Shown here: positions 19,622 to 31,326 of the stretch, piece after piece
How positions within the stretch are numbered: position 1 is the stretch's first letter
Layout of the letters: every line of letters starts with the position of its first letter
NCBI RefSeq assembly: GCF_001182785.1
Contig: NZ_CP012099.1
Coordinates: 3,718,501 to 3,782,500 of the forward strand
Length of the DNA: 64,000 nucleotides
DNA from: Bacillus thuringiensis
GTDB lineage: Bacteria; Bacillota; Bacilli; Bacillales; Bacillaceae_G
Direction of reading: 5' to 3'
Notes under the pieces: model-generated
Told to the model about the DNA's origin: nothing
Seen by the model: the letters and a program-made list of their open reading frames with translations, nothing else
Databases searched by the model: none
Position numbers and translations under genes: made by a program

Positions 19622-22027
19622 CTACATTAACATTGTTGGATTAAAATCAATTGAGATTTGTAGCTCTTTTTGCATTTCTGCTTGATAATGTTCATTTACC
19701 ATTTTGAGCACGTTCTTTAAGTTTGGTTCCCGTTTGTATTTTATCATGCATTGATAACGATATCTATCTTTTATCCTTGGAATTGCTGAAGCAACTGGTC
19801 CTAACACCATTGTTTGCTGTGAGCAATGCGTTCGTAAATACGAGGCAATTTTTTCCGTCACTTGCACCGCTTTTAATAATTCTGGATGAGATACGGTTAC
19901 GAGTACAACATAGTAATATGGGGGATATTGTCTTGTTCGTCTCATTTGCATTTCTTGGTCAAAAAACACATCATATTGTTGGTTCTTCGCTAACTCTATA
20001 CTGTAATGTTCTGGCGTATACGTTTGAATCACAACTTCCCCTGGCAATTCATGTCTACCCGCTCGTCCACTTACTTGCGTCAATAACTGATATGTCTTTT
20101 CACTTGCCCGAAAATCAGGTAAGTGAAGCATCGTATCCGCAGTTAAAACCCCAACAAGCGTTACTTTCGGAAAATCTAATCCTTTAGCAATCATTTGTGT
20201 TCCAAGTAATATATCTGCTTTTTCTTCCCCAAACGCCTTTAATAATTTTTCATGCATTCCTTTTCTACTTGTCGTATCTACATCCATTCGAATGACTCGC
20301 GCCTCTGGAAATAGTTTTGTAATTTCTTCTTCTACCTTTTGTGTACCTGTACCAAAGAAACGAATGTATGTACTTTGACAAGCTGGACACTCAGTTGGCA
20401 TATTTTCTTCGTGACTACAATAATGACATTTTAAACGATGATTCATTTTATGATATGTCAATGAAATATCACAATGCGGACATTGTACAACATACCCACA
20501 ATCACGGCACATAACAAATGTAGAATGACCTCTTCTATTTAAAAAGAGTACCATCTGTTCTTTCTTTTCTAATCGATCTGCTATTTTTTCATGCAGCGCC
20601 TTAGAAAACATTGATCGATTCCCGTCACGAAGTTCTTCTCGCATGTCAACAATCTCTACTGTTGGTAAAGCTTGTTCATTCATACGTTTTTCCATTGTTA
20701 GTAGTTCATAAACACCTTTTTTCGCCCTTGCAAACGATTCAAGTGTTGGTGTCGCACTACCAAGAACGATAGGACATTTATGATATTGCCCTCTCCAGAC
20801 AGCTACATCTCTTGCATGATACCTCGGATTATCTTCTTGTTTGTAACTTGATTCATGCTCTTCATCAATAATGATAATCCCTAAATTCTCAAAAGGCGCA
20901 AAAACGGCTGAACGCGCACCAACTACAACTTTCACTTCTTTTCTTAAAATCTTACGCCACTCGTCATACTTTTCTCCAACAGACAACGCACTATGAAGAA
21001 CTGCAACTTGCGAACCAAACCTACCTTTAAAACGATCCACCATTTGGGGCGTTAGTGCAATTTCAGGAACAAGAACGATAGCTTCTTTTCCTTTCTCGAG
21101 CACTGCTGCTATAGATTGTAAATATACTTCTGTCTTTCCACTTCCTGTAACACCATATAGTAAAAATGGATTATAAGTTTCATTTGTAATTGATGATAAA
21201 ATCGGTGTAATAACTTGTTTTTGTTCCTCCGTAAGTGGAAATGGTTTCGTTTGTTCAAAATCATCATCGTCATACGGATTTCGGTATACTTCCACATACT
21301 TTTCTGAAATGAAGCCCTTTTTAACAAGTGCTTTTATTGGAGCATCTGTTATTTGTAACTCTTCTGTAATTATTTTCAACGGTACACTTTTATAATTTTC
21401 CACAAAATAATAAAGTACATCTTGTTGTTTTTTACTTTTCAGTTCAAATGCTGCTAATTCCAATTTATCTTCTGGCAACTCCGGCTGAACAACTCTTTGC
21501 TTCTTCTTTTGTACTTTATCTTTCACTTGATAAACGACTTCAACCGTACCATTTTTAATTTCTTGTTGAATAGTCCGGTATAAATGTGGCTGCTGCTCGA
21601 TTACTTCAAAATCAATTGCTTCTTTATCCTGAAATAAATATAGTATTTCAGGTGCTATTTCTTCCTGCTTACAAATTTGTAGACGTTTTTTATACGTTGC
21701 TTTTATCGCAGTTGGAAGCATCACTTGAAAAGCTGAAATCATGTAGCATAACGTTTCACTTGTAAGCCAATATCCAAGCTTTAATAATTCATCATTTAAA
21801 ACCGGTGTTACATCTAATATTTCATGGATTGTCTTTAACTTCTTACTTTCTACATCCACCGAATCTTTAATCCCAATAATAAAACCTTGCAATTTCCTTG
21901 GCCCAAACGGAACTACTACACGCATTCCTGTCTGTACAATATCTTCCCATTTTTCAGGGATAATGTAATCAAATGGTCGATCTGTCTGACGGGCAGGTAC
22001 ATCAACAATTACACTTGCAAATTTCAT
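19622..22027 (-). CDS. priA: Primosomal protein N' (PriA helicase)
   Basis: Restarts stalled replication forks by loading the primosome. The 801-residue product has an N-terminal DNA-binding region, Walker A GVTGSGKT, the DEEH box in IIIDEEHESSYKQED, and paired cysteines forming zinc-binding fingers (CRDCGYVVQCPHC, then CHYCSHEENMPTECPAC). Its ATG overlaps the coaBC stop (ATGA), so translation is coupled. Confidence 0.96.
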   Translation of the reverse strand: MKFASVIVDVPARQTDRPFDYIIPEKWEDIVQTGMRVVVPFGPRKLQGFIIGIKDSVDVESKKLKTIHEILDVTPVLNDELLKLGYWLTSETLCYMISAFQVMLPTAIKATYKKRLQICKQEEIAPEILYLFQDKEAIDFEVIEQQPHLYRTIQQEIKNGTVEVVYQVKDKVQKKKQRVVQPELPEDKLELAAFELKSKKQQDVLYYFVENYKSVPLKIITEELQITDAPIKALVKKGFISEKYVEVYRNPYDDDDFEQTKPFPLTEEQKQVITPILSSITNETYNPFLLYGVTGSGKTEVYLQSIAAVLEKGKEAIVLVPEIALTPQMVDRFKGRFGSQVAVLHSALSVGEKYDEWRKILRKEVKVVVGARSAVFAPFENLGIIIIDEEHESSYKQEDNPRYHARDVAVWRGQYHKCPIVLGSATPTLESFARAKKGVYELLTMEKRMNEQALPTVEIVDMREELRDGNRSMFSKALHEKIADRLEKKEQMVLFLNRRGHSTFVMCRDCGYVVQCPHCDISLTYHKMNHRLKCHYCSHEENMPTECPACQSTYIRFFGTGTQKVEEEITKLFPEARVIRMDVDTTSRKGMHEKLLKAFGEEKADILLGTQMIAKGLDFPKVTLVGVLTADTMLHLPDFRASEKTYQLLTQVSGRAGRHELPGEVVIQTYTPEHYSIELAKNQQYDVFFDQEMQMRRTRQYPPYYYVVLVTVSHPELLKAVQVTEKIASYLRTHCSQQTMVLGPVASAIPRIKDRYRYQCMIKYKREPNLKNVLKMVNEHYQAEMQKELQISIDFNPTMLM

Positions 22028-23229
22028 AAACGATCATCTTCTAACATCATTCCAATTTGCTTTAATATTTCACTAGCTACCTCTTTTTTCAGTAAAAGTG
22101 GTAACTCAATAACTTTTCCATCTTTTCTATACATTGTTACAATATTCGTATCCGTGCCAAATCCAGCTCCTTGCGCTTTTACATCATTCGCGACAATCAT
22201 ATCTGCATTTTTCTCACGTAGTTTTTTCGTTGCATATTCCTCTACATTTGTCGTTTCAGCAGCAAAACCGATAAGTAACTGTTTATCCTTTTTCTGACCT
22301 AACGTTTTTAAAATATCCACCGTTCTTTCGAGTTCAATGACAGCATCACCATTTTGCTTTTTCATTTTATTATCATGAACATATTTCGGACGATAATCTG
22401 CAACTGCTGCTGTTTTAATGACAACGTCTACGTTTTGATAATGTTGAAGAACTGCTTCTAACATATCTTGTGCAGATTCCACTTGCACTGTCGTTACATG
22501 TAACGGTGGATTTAATGCTGTCGGTCCTGAAACGAGTATAACATCAGCGCCTAAATTCGCCGCCACTTCTGCAATCGCATACCCCATTTTTCCAGAAGAA
22601 AAATTCGTCATAAAACGAACTGGATCAACTTTTTCACGTGTTGGGCCAGCAGTTATTAATATTCTTTTTCCCTGCAATGGTTTGTGTTCTGAGAAAGCTT
22701 CCTCTAACCGTGCAATAATTGCTTCAGGTTCTTCTAGTCGTCCCTTCGCTACATATCCACATGCTAAAAAGCCTTCCCCAGGCTCAATAAATGTATATCC
22801 TAGCGTTTTCAATGTCATCATATTTTTTTGAACAATTTTATTTTCATACATATGCACATTCATAGCAGGCGCAATCCATACCGGGGCTGTAGTAGCTAAC
22901 AGAGTAGTTGTAATCATATCATCTGCAATACCACCAGCTAACTTTCCAATACAATTGGCAGTAGCAGGTGCGACAAGTACAACATCCGCCCAATCTGCTA
23001 AATCAATATGAGCAATAACAGCCGAGTCTTTCTCATCAAACGTATCCGTATATACATCATGGCGAGAAAGCGCTTGGAATGTAAGAGGCGTAACAAACTT
23101 CATTGCCGACTCACTCATCATTACTTTTACAATCGCGCCAGATTGTGTCAATTTACTCGTTAACGCAGCTGCTTTAAAAACCGCAATGCCTCCTGTTACA
23201 CATAGAAGTATCTTTTTCCCTTTTAGCAT
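22024..23229 (-). CDS. coaBC: Phosphopantothenoylcysteine decarboxylase / synthetase
   Basis: Bifunctional coenzyme A enzyme: CoaB joins cysteine to phosphopantothenate, CoaC decarboxylates the product with FMN. The 401-residue protein has an N-terminal flavoprotein domain (GGIAVFKAA, the PAMNVHMYE motif and the active cysteine in GFLACGYVA) and a C-terminal synthetase domain starting near ILITAGPTREKVDPVRF. It starts at ATG behind AGAGGA, and a terminator separates it from rpoZ. Confidence 0.95.
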   Translation of the reverse strand: MLKGKKILLCVTGGIAVFKAAALTSKLTQSGAIVKVMMSESAMKFVTPLTFQALSRHDVYTDTFDEKDSAVIAHIDLADWADVVLVAPATANCIGKLAGGIADDMITTTLLATTAPVWIAPAMNVHMYENKIVQKNMMTLKTLGYTFIEPGEGFLACGYVAKGRLEEPEAIIARLEEAFSEHKPLQGKRILITAGPTREKVDPVRFMTNFSSGKMGYAIAEVAANLGADVILVSGPTALNPPLHVTTVQVESAQDMLEAVLQHYQNVDVVIKTAAVADYRPKYVHDNKMKKQNGDAVIELERTVDILKTLGQKKDKQLLIGFAAETTNVEEYATKKLREKNADMIVANDVKAQGAGFGTDTNIVTMYRKDGKVIELPLLLKKEVASEILKQIGMMLEDDRL

Positions 23230-23318
23230 ATGACTCGTCCTCTTTCTTTTTCAAACTTATAATACTGAAATAGAATTCCCAGCTCGTCAGTACCAATATT
23301 TCATTCCTTTCGTAAAAA

Positions 23319-23350
23319 AATAACAACCTACTTGTAAATAGGTTGTTACC
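23319..23350 (-). terminator. Terminator after rpoZ
   Basis: AACAACCTA (23322-23330) pairs with TAGGTTGTT (23339-23347), followed in the minus direction by a run of seven T. It divides yicC-remA-gmk-rpoZ from coaBC-priA. Confidence 0.8.
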
Positions 23351-23401
23351 GTTACATAGAAAATTATAAAGTCTATGTTTTATTTTGTCGAAGGCAAAGG
23401 C

Positions 23402-23614
23402 TTATTCAGCTACTTTATCTTCACTTGGTACGTAGCTTAATGCTTCTGCATCGATTTCTTCTAATGCTTTACCTACACATTTATGAGAAACAGGTTGCTC
23501 TACAACACAGTTATTAGCAAGTTGCATTTCACGTGCGCGTTTTGCAGCCACTGTTACTAATGTGTACTTAGAATCGATTTTTTGTAGTAATGAGTCAATT
23601 GATGGATTTAACAT
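23402..23614 (-). CDS. rpoZ: RNA polymerase omega subunit
   Basis: Small subunit that helps RNA polymerase assemble. The 70-residue protein begins [29 protein letters not shown], with the family motif around residues 17-32. It begins two bases after the gmk stop. Confidence 0.95.
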   Translation of the reverse strand: MLNPSIDSLLQKIDSKYTLVTVAAKRAREMQLANNCVVEQPVSHKCVGKALEEIDAEALSYVPSEDKVAE

Positions 23615-23616
23615 AA

Positions 23617-24511
<895 letters not shown>

Positions 24512-24579
24512 AGTTTGCGCCTCCTAGTAAGTCTATCCGATTTCTCCACCACGTATAACTTTATATATTTTTTTGAAAG

Positions 24580-25455
24580 CTACTCAATATTTTGTACTTG
24601 TTCACGAATTTTTTCAAGGTTATTTTTCATTTCTACAACATATTTTGAAATTGTTAAGTCATTTGCCTTAGAACCAATCGTATTAATTTCTCTATGCATC
24701 TCTTGCACGATGAAATCCATTTTCCTTCCAACAGGCTCTTCAATCTGCAATGTTTCACGAAATTGCTCTAAATGACTTTGCAAACGAACTAACTCTTCAT
24801 GAATATCACAACGCTCTGCAAAGATTGCGACTTCTGTTAGCAATCTTTGTTCATCTAACTCTTGATTATGTAATTCTTTTAAGCGATTTTCTAATCGTTC
24901 ACGATATTTTTGTGTAACAATTGGTGCATGTGGAATAATTGCATTTACACAATTGCTAATCTCTTGTAAACGATACGCTATATCTTTATGTAATCGTTCT
25001 CCTTCGCCATCTCTCATCGTTTTCAACATATGAGCAGCTTGACGAACAGCCTCATATAAACTGTTCTCAAAATGTTCATTTACATTTTCTATTTCTTCAA
25101 TTGCTGTTACTTCTGGCATTGCCATTAATTGCTCGAGTGTAATAGAATCTTGTAATTGAAACTTTCCTTTTATATCTTCCATCATCGATTGGTACTGCTC
25201 AAGAAGTGACCAATTCACACTTAATTTTCTTTCAACAAGTCCTTCACCTGCTATACTAATAGACACTTCAATGCGTCCACGTCGAACTTGCTGTGCAATT
25301 ATTTTACGAATTTTGTCCTCAAATACCATCATTTGCTTAGGAAGTCGAATACTCATCTCTAAAAAACGGTGGTTCACCGATTTCATTTCTACTGTAATTT
25401 GAAAAGTATCACTTTCTACTTTCGATCTTCCAAACCCTGTCATACTAGAAATCAT
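24580..25455 (-). CDS. YicC family endoribonuclease-like protein
   Basis: The 291-residue protein starts MISSMTGFGRSKVES, the YicC family hallmark, and ends with the conserved MDFIVQEMHREINTIGSKAND and a helical tail. In B. subtilis the same position is yloC. Family members have been described as RNases acting on small RNAs; the role here is inferred. The ATG is preceded by GGATGTGA. It is the first gene of the yicC-remA-gmk-rpoZ group. Confidence 0.9.
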   Translation of the reverse strand: MISSMTGFGRSKVESDTFQITVEMKSVNHRFLEMSIRLPKQMMVFEDKIRKIIAQQVRRGRIEVSISIAGEGLVERKLSVNWSLLEQYQSMMEDIKGKFQLQDSITLEQLMAMPEVTAIEEIENVNEHFENSLYEAVRQAAHMLKTMRDGEGERLHKDIAYRLQEISNCVNAIIPHAPIVTQKYRERLENRLKELHNQELDEQRLLTEVAIFAERCDIHEELVRLQSHLEQFRETLQIEEPVGRKMDFIVQEMHREINTIGSKANDLTISKYVVEMKNNLEKIREQVQNIE

Positions 25456-25490
25456 TTTTTATCACATCCAAGCCATAAAATAACTCAATG

Positions 25491-25523
25491 AAAAAGGTAA
25501 TAGAGACAAGGCTCTACTACCTT
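25491..25523 (-). terminator. Terminator of the P-type ATPase gene
   Basis: AAGGTAATAGAG (25495-25506) pairs with CTCTACTACCTT (25512-25523) with a single mismatch, and TTTTTC follows in the minus direction. Confidence 0.75.
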
Positions 25524-25555
25524 CTGTAAATTATATCACATTTTCATAACATTGA

Positions 25556-28279
25556 CTATTTCAAGTTTAATCCCTTCTTATATAACATTGGCTTTTTCTT
25601 TTTCGCCTTTTTCCCTGTTAATAAAGAACCTACTAGTAAGAAAGTCGGAATTGATGACAAACCTCCAATTAATAACCAATCTCTTACTTGTATCGGCATT
25701 GTGCTAAAAATCGGTTGTAACGGTGGATAATATATCACCACTAGCATGAGTAGTAATGAAATGATAACCGCCCCTACTAAATACACGTTCCCAAATGGAT
25801 TACGATGAAAGACAGAATGCTCACTACGACAATCAAATACATGAATAAGCTGAGCAAGTACCAACGTCGCGAACGCTACAGTTTGTGCATATTTCAGTTC
25901 ATTTGGATGTTGGTTATACGCAATAATAAACGCTACTAACGTCACTGCCCCAATTAAAAAACCTCGACTTATTATTTTCCACGCAAGCCCTCTAGCGAAC
26001 ACCCCTTCTTTCGGGTGGCGCGGCGTTCTCTTCATCACATCTCCTTCAGCCTTATCCAAACCTAATGCCATCGCTGGTAAACCATCAGTAACTAAGTTCA
26101 CCCATAAAATTTGAATAGGAACCATCGGCAGTGGTAATGCAAGTAACATCGCAAATAACATAACTAAAATTTCTCCAACATTTGATGCTAATAAATATCG
26201 GATGAACTTACGTATGTTCTCGTATATATTTCTTCCTTCTTTAATCGCTGACTTAATTGTAGCAAAATTATCGTCTAGTAAAACAAGTGAAGAGGCTTCT
26301 TTTGCAACATCTGTCCCTGTAATCCCCATCGCTATCCCAATATCCGCTGTTTTTATAGCTGGAGCATCGTTCACTCCATCACCTGTCATCGCTACTATAT
26401 GCCCTTGATTTTGCAGTGCCTTAACAATTTTTAATTTATGTTCAGGTGATACACGAGCGAATACATACGTATCTTCTACAACATTTTCTAATTCCTCCAC
26501 ATCCATATTCGCGAGTTCTACTCCTTCAACAACGCGTCCATCTGGTGGCAAAACTCCTAATTGTTCAGCAATCGCCATTGCTGTCACTTTATGATCACCT
26601 GTAATCATTACTGTTCGAATACCAGCTTCTTTACACTCTTTTACCGCCTGCGCCACTTCTGGTCTTGGTGGGTCAATCATACCTTGTATCCCAACCAACA
26701 TAAAACCTTTTTCAACGTCTCTTTCATGTTCAATAGAATCCGTTATTTTTAAAGGTTTAAACGCAACTGCAATTGTTCGAAGCGCTTGACTACCTAAGCT
26801 ATGAATAGCCGCCTGTACTTCTTTTCTATATAGCTCACTTAACGGCTGTTGCTTATCCCCCCATAAAATCGTTTGACTCATTTGTAAAAGAACATCCGGT
26901 GCTCCCTTCGTAACAATAAACTTTTTCCCCTCTCGATCTCGTACAATAACACTCATCATTTTTCGAGTTGAATCAAATGGAAATTCACGAATAACTTCAA
27001 ATTTCCCTTTCAATGCCTCACGCGTTATCCCAGCTTTCATTGCTGCAGCTACAAGCGCTCCCTCTGTTGGATCTCCATCTAATACATACGCCTTTTTCTT
27101 TTGAATAATATTTGCATTGTTACATAGTGAACCAAATGTAAGTAGCTGATAAAGTGCTTTTGTCTTAGCTGGATTCACTTCTTTTTCACCTTTCATAAAA
27201 GAGCCATTAGGTTCATATCCTTGCCCTGTCACTTTCCACAATTCTCCGCCTGACCACATATGTGTTACCATCATTTTGTTTTGCGTCATTGTTCCCGTTT
27301 TATCAGAACATATAACGGAAGCACAACCTAACGTTTCTACGGCTGGTAACTTTCGTACAATTGCTCTCTTCTTTATCATACGCTGTACACCAAGTGATAA
27401 AGCTACTGTAACAATTGCTGGCAATCCTTCTGGAATAGCCGCAACAGCTAGCGATACGCCAGCTAAAAACATATGATATACTTCATTCCCTTGATACACA
27501 CCAGCCAATACAACGAGTGCTGTCAAAATAAGAGCCACAATAATTAATATTTTTCCGAGCTGTTCTAACCTTCTTTGCAGTGGTGTTTCCATTTGCTCTG
27601 CATTTTGCAACATATTTGCAATTTGCCCCATCGCTGTATTCATACCAGTTGCTACAACGACTCCTGTACCAGATCCTCGCGTAATCATTGTCCCCATAAA
27701 AGCCATATTTTTTTGATCACCAATTGCAACATCTTGCCCTTGCAATGCTTCGACCTTTTTTTGTACAGGTACGGACTCCCCTGTCAAAGCAGACTCTTCA
27801 ATATATAAACTTGATGCTTCAACAAGACGCACATCAGCCCCGATACGATCACCACTGGAAAACTTAATAATATCACCTAAAACAAGTGCTTTAGATGGTG
27901 CTTTTACCCACTTTCCATTCCGCATTACAGTAACTTGCGGAGCGGCAAGTTCCTTTAAAGCTTCCAATGATTTTTCAGCTTTTCTTTCTTGAAAAAAGCC
28001 GAGAATACCATTGATAATAACAATGGCAACAATAGCAATAGAATCAATGTATTCACCTAAAAACGCAGAAACAATTGTTGCTCCAAACAAAACGAGTACC
28101 ATGAAATCTTTAAACTGTGCTAAAAATACCATTAGTGCAGAAGGCCTTTTTGCTTCTTCTAATTCATTAGTACCAAATTTCTTTACTCGCCCTTCTGCTT
28201 CTTTCTCTGTAAGTCCAACCTTTACATTCGTATTCGTTCTTTCTTCCACTTCATGTGCCCGCATTCCATACCAGTTCAT
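25556..28279 (-). CDS. P-type Ca2+-transporting ATPase (YloB-like)
   Basis: A 907-residue P-type cation pump of the SERCA-like type. It has an N-terminal cation-ATPase domain, several membrane helices, the TGES motif of the actuator domain, the phosphorylation site DKTGTMTQN, the ATP-binding KGAPDVLL, and MTGDGVNDAPA in the P-domain. The PEGLPAIV motif in membrane segment 4 fits calcium pumps. B. subtilis YloB, in the same place, is a calcium ATPase expressed in sporulation. Divergent from rqcH. Substrate is inferred from motifs. Confidence 0.9.
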   Translation of the reverse strand: MNWYGMRAHEVEERTNTNVKVGLTEKEAEGRVKKFGTNELEEAKRPSALMVFLAQFKDFMVLVLFGATIVSAFLGEYIDSIAIVAIVIINGILGFFQERKAEKSLEALKELAAPQVTVMRNGKWVKAPSKALVLGDIIKFSSGDRIGADVRLVEASSLYIEESALTGESVPVQKKVEALQGQDVAIGDQKNMAFMGTMITRGSGTGVVVATGMNTAMGQIANMLQNAEQMETPLQRRLEQLGKILIIVALILTALVVLAGVYQGNEVYHMFLAGVSLAVAAIPEGLPAIVTVALSLGVQRMIKKRAIVRKLPAVETLGCASVICSDKTGTMTQNKMMVTHMWSGGELWKVTGQGYEPNGSFMKGEKEVNPAKTKALYQLLTFGSLCNNANIIQKKKAYVLDGDPTEGALVAAAMKAGITREALKGKFEVIREFPFDSTRKMMSVIVRDREGKKFIVTKGAPDVLLQMSQTILWGDKQQPLSELYRKEVQAAIHSLGSQALRTIAVAFKPLKITDSIEHERDVEKGFMLVGIQGMIDPPRPEVAQAVKECKEAGIRTVMITGDHKVTAMAIAEQLGVLPPDGRVVEGVELANMDVEELENVVEDTYVFARVSPEHKLKIVKALQNQGHIVAMTGDGVNDAPAIKTADIGIAMGITGTDVAKEASSLVLLDDNFATIKSAIKEGRNIYENIRKFIRYLLASNVGEILVMLFAMLLALPLPMVPIQILWVNLVTDGLPAMALGLDKAEGDVMKRTPRHPKEGVFARGLAWKIISRGFLIGAVTLVAFIIAYNQHPNELKYAQTVAFATLVLAQLIHVFDCRSEHSVFHRNPFGNVYLVGAVIISLLLMLVVIYYPPLQPIFSTMPIQVRDWLLIGGLSSIPTFLLVGSLLTGKKAKKKKPMLYKKGLNLK

Positions 28280-28325
28280 CCTGCCATCGACCTCCTGATT
28301 CCAGACATACTCTATTGAAAGCTTA

Positions 28326-28354
28326 TTCAGCCTCGTCCAAAAAAATGCTATAAT
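28326..28354 (+). promoter_or_regulatory. Promoter of rqcH
   Basis: Extended -10 element TGCTATAAT (28346-28354) with a weak -35, TTCAGC, 17 bases upstream of the -10 (28326-28331). Confidence 0.55.
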
Positions 28355-28384
28355 TAACTTTTAGTTAGAAAGGAGTGTTCATTT

Positions 28385-30094
28385 ATGGCATTCGATGGAT
28401 TATTTACAAGAGCAATTACACATGAAATTGCAAATTCTCTTTACACAGGAAGAATTTCCAAAATATATCAACCTTCAAAGTATGAGATTTTATTACATAT
28501 TCGAGCAAACGGAAAGAACCAAAAACTAATTCTTTCGTCTCACCCTACATATGCGCGTCTGCACTTAACGAATCAAAACTACGATTCACCAGCAATACCG
28601 CCAATGTTTTGTATGCTTCTTCGTAAACATTTAGAAGGTGGGTTTATTGAAAAAATTGAACAAATTGACTTAGAACGTATTATTCAAATTACAGTTCGCA
28701 GTCGGAATGAAATTGGAGACGAATCATTAAAAACATTAGTAATCGAAATAATGGGCCGACATAGTAACATTATCTTAGTAGATACGAAAACAAACGTTAT
28801 TTTAGATAGCTTAAAACACATATCTTTAGCGGTAAACCGCCATCGTACTGTATACGCTGGAGCTGAATATATTGCACCACCAGCACAACATAAAATTAAC
28901 CCACTTCAGATTGAAACAAATGATGAATTTATTAGACCACTAGACTTTCTATCTGGAAACATGGATAAACAGCTTGTCGGCACCTTTACGGGAATATCCC
29001 CGTTATTCGCAAAAGAAGTAGTGAAAAAAGCTGGTATGGTAAATGAAAAAGCATTAGCGGATGCATTTTTCTCCATACAAAAACCATTATTAACTCATAC
29101 ATATTCACCAGCGATGACTACTTCAAATGGGAAAGAATTCTTTTATCTTTTCCCTCTTGCACACTTGCAAGGAGAAGATAAGACGTTCTCATCTGTTAGT
29201 GAATTGCTAGATCGCTTCTTTTTCGGAAAAGCAGAGCGCGATCGTGTAAAACAACAAGCTCATGATTTAGAACGCTTTATGCAAAATGAAAAAAATAAAA
29301 ACGAGAAAAAACTCATTAAACTCGAAAAAACACTGCAAGATGCTGGAAAAGCAGATAAATATCAACTATTTGGAGAGCTACTTACAGCTAATATGTACGC
29401 TGTGAAAAAAGGGGATAAAGATATTGAAGTCGTTAACTATTACGACGAAAATGGCGGAACTGTAAAGATTACATTAGATCCATTAAAAACACCATCTGAC
29501 AATGCACAACGCTATTTCCAAAAGTATCAAAAAGCAAAAAATTCAGTTGTTGTTGTAGAAGAACAAATCGAAAAAACAAATGAAGAAATTCTTTATTTTG
29601 ATAGCTTACTTCAACAAATGGAAGCTGCTTCTTCAAAAGATATTGAAGAAATTCGTGAGGAATTAGCTGAAGAAGGTTATGTGCGCAATCGTAAAACGAA
29701 AAACGCAAAGAAAAAGCCTACTAAACCAGTATTAGATAAATATTTAGCAAGTGATGGCACAGAGATTTTCGTTGGTAAAAACAATAAACAAAATGATTAT
29801 TTAACAACGAAGTTTGCCCGCCGTGATGAAATTTGGTTACATACGAAAGACATACCTGGCTCTCACGTTGTCATTCGTTCTTTAGAGCCTGCTGAAGAAA
29901 CTTTACTAGAAGCTGCCAAAATTGCTGCCTATTACAGTAAAGCGAAAGAGTCTAGCTCTGTACCTGTTGATTTCACGAAAATACGCCATGTCAAAAAACC
30001 GAGTGGTGCAAAACTTGGTTTTGTTACGTACGACAATCAACAAACCGTATATGTAACACCAGATGCTGATATTGTAATGAAATTAAAAGCGTAA
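28385..30094 (+). CDS. rqcH: Ribosome quality control protein RqcH (NFACT family)
   Basis: Binds obstructed 50S subunits and directs addition of C-terminal alanine tails, which mark the broken chain for degradation. The 569-residue protein (B. subtilis YloA) has an N-terminal NFACT-N domain, a helix-hairpin-helix region, a long coiled coil (about 290-330 and 380-430) and a C-terminal NFACT-R domain containing [18 protein letters not shown]. Older names are fibronectin-binding protein A. The ATG follows AAAGGAGTG. It is monocistronic with its own terminator. Confidence 0.93.
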   Translation: MAFDGLFTRAITHEIANSLYTGRISKIYQPSKYEILLHIRANGKNQKLILSSHPTYARLHLTNQNYDSPAIPPMFCMLLRKHLEGGFIEKIEQIDLERIIQITVRSRNEIGDESLKTLVIEIMGRHSNIILVDTKTNVILDSLKHISLAVNRHRTVYAGAEYIAPPAQHKINPLQIETNDEFIRPLDFLSGNMDKQLVGTFTGISPLFAKEVVKKAGMVNEKALADAFFSIQKPLLTHTYSPAMTTSNGKEFFYLFPLAHLQGEDKTFSSVSELLDRFFFGKAERDRVKQQAHDLERFMQNEKNKNEKKLIKLEKTLQDAGKADKYQLFGELLTANMYAVKKGDKDIEVVNYYDENGGTVKITLDPLKTPSDNAQRYFQKYQKAKNSVVVVEEQIEKTNEEILYFDSLLQQMEAASSKDIEEIREELAEEGYVRNRKTKNAKKKPTKPVLDKYLASDGTEIFVGKNNKQNDYLTTKFARRDEIWLHTKDIPGSHVVIRSLEPAEETLLEAAKIAAYYSKAKESSSVPVDFTKIRHVKKPSGAKLGFVTYDNQQTVYVTPDADIVMKLKA

Positions 30095-30099
30095 ATACA

Positions 30100-30132
30100 A
30101 AAATGCGTTGCTTATAAGCAACGCATTTTTTA
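30100..30132. terminator. Bidirectional terminator after rqcH
   Basis: AAATGCGTTGCTT and AAGCAACGCATTTTTT form a perfect stem between the convergent rqcH and lipoprotein genes. Confidence 0.85.
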
Positions 30133-30144
30133 TATTCGTTCACA

Positions 30145-31326
30145 CTAGTTCATATACCCATTTACTAATTCATAACATCTTGCTTTTGTCATCTTGTATT
30201 TCTCTTCTGAAGCTTCTATACGCCTCATCGTTCCGTTATTTGTATCAGTACCAATTGCTTTAACTTTACTTTCTTTTTCTTTAACCCACGCAATTTGTTT
30301 CGTTTTTAACGACTGGAACGCATCAGGTGACATCGTACTTTTTAATGTACTGTAAATTTCATTTAGTTTATTATCCCACAGTTCATAATTTCCTTCTATT
30401 TCATTTACTATGTCATTATCTGACGCAACGTTTGCATGTGTTTCTTGATTTTCTAGAGCAGATAATTCATTTAGAGCCTTAGTTTTACCTGCAGCTGTTG
30501 AAGATTCTTTTGTAATTTTTTTCTCTTCTTTAGAAGTAACTTGTGAACTCACATTATCTTCCTTAACCGTTTCTTGACCTTGACTACTATTTTCTTTCGC
30601 TACCTTTTCCTGTTTTTGTTCATTTATATCATATGTAATAGCCGATGTTTTTGCATCTACAGCAATTGATCTAGTATTTTCTTTGAAAATATATTTTTTG
30701 TCACCACTGTGTTCTTCTTTAACAAAATCAACATTCTTAAAGCCTCGAATTTTCAAAAATTCACTAGCTTCTTCCTTCGTAAGTTTTAAATCGCTCGGTG
30801 TATGCGATGACCATTTATCTATTAACCATTTTCCATCTTTATAAACGAAAATAAATTCCCATATCTCTGCTTCATTTCCCATATCATTTGAAGGTGTGAT
30901 AGTTTCAATCGTTAAAATATCTTTTTTCTGTGAATACGTTAATCTCATTTTTGGTTCAATATTAATAGGGAATGGTAACATATCCGTCTCTCTAGATCGA
31001 TTAAATGTTGCAAGCGACTTAGGAAGCTGATTCTCTACAAACTTTTCTGAAACTAATCCCTTAACTCCTTTTTTAGCTGTCTCTAAATCCCCAGGATTAT
31101 TTCGGCTCCATCCATTTGCTTTTTCCATCTCACTAAACGCATTTGCTATTCCATCTACACTCTTTCTTACAATCTTTTTCGCTTCTTTTTCTGTCACTTC
31201 TGGCGCTTCATCAAGCTGTTCAATCGTTTCATTTACTTGAACTTTGTGTTCACTTGTTTCACACCCCGTTATAACAAGCATACTAGCAGCCAAACAAAAT
31301 GACATTACTTTACTTAATTTCTTCAT
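30145..31326 (-). CDS. Lipoprotein with C-terminal LprI-like (DUF1311) domain
   Basis: The 393-residue product begins with a lipoprotein signal (MKKLSKVMSFCLAASMLV) and a lipobox ITGC with Cys22, so it should be anchored on the outside of the membrane. Residues about 30-230 form an extracellular domain with a WEFIFVYKDGKWLIDKW stretch, similar in style to NTF2-like folds. A serine, lysine and glutamate-rich linker follows (about 235-290). The end (about 310-393) resembles the LprI lysozyme-inhibitor domain (LNEIYSTLKS, KQIAWVKEKE), but most of its cysteines are missing. Its function is unknown. It is alone between convergent rqcH and divergent pepP-type gene. Confidence 0.75.
   Translation of the reverse strand: MKKLSKVMSFCLAASMLVITGCETSEHKVQVNETIEQLDEAPEVTEKEAKKIVRKSVDGIANAFSEMEKANGWSRNNPGDLETAKKGVKGLVSEKFVENQLPKSLATFNRSRETDMLPFPINIEPKMRLTYSQKKDILTIETITPSNDMGNEAEIWEFIFVYKDGKWLIDKWSSHTPSDLKLTKEEASEFLKIRGFKNVDFVKEEHSGDKKYIFKENTRSIAVDAKTSAITYDINEQKQEKVAKENSSQGQETVKEDNVSSQVTSKEEKKITKESSTAAGKTKALNELSALENQETHANVASDNDIVNEIEGNYELWDNKLNEIYSTLKSTMSPDAFQSLKTKQIAWVKEKESKVKAIGTDTNNGTMRRIEASEEKYKMTKARCYELVNGYMN

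Noticed and set aside
19723..20187. 154-codon open frame on the plus strand
   Set aside because: It lies entirely opposite the conserved priA gene, has no recognised domain and no ribosome binding site that stands out.
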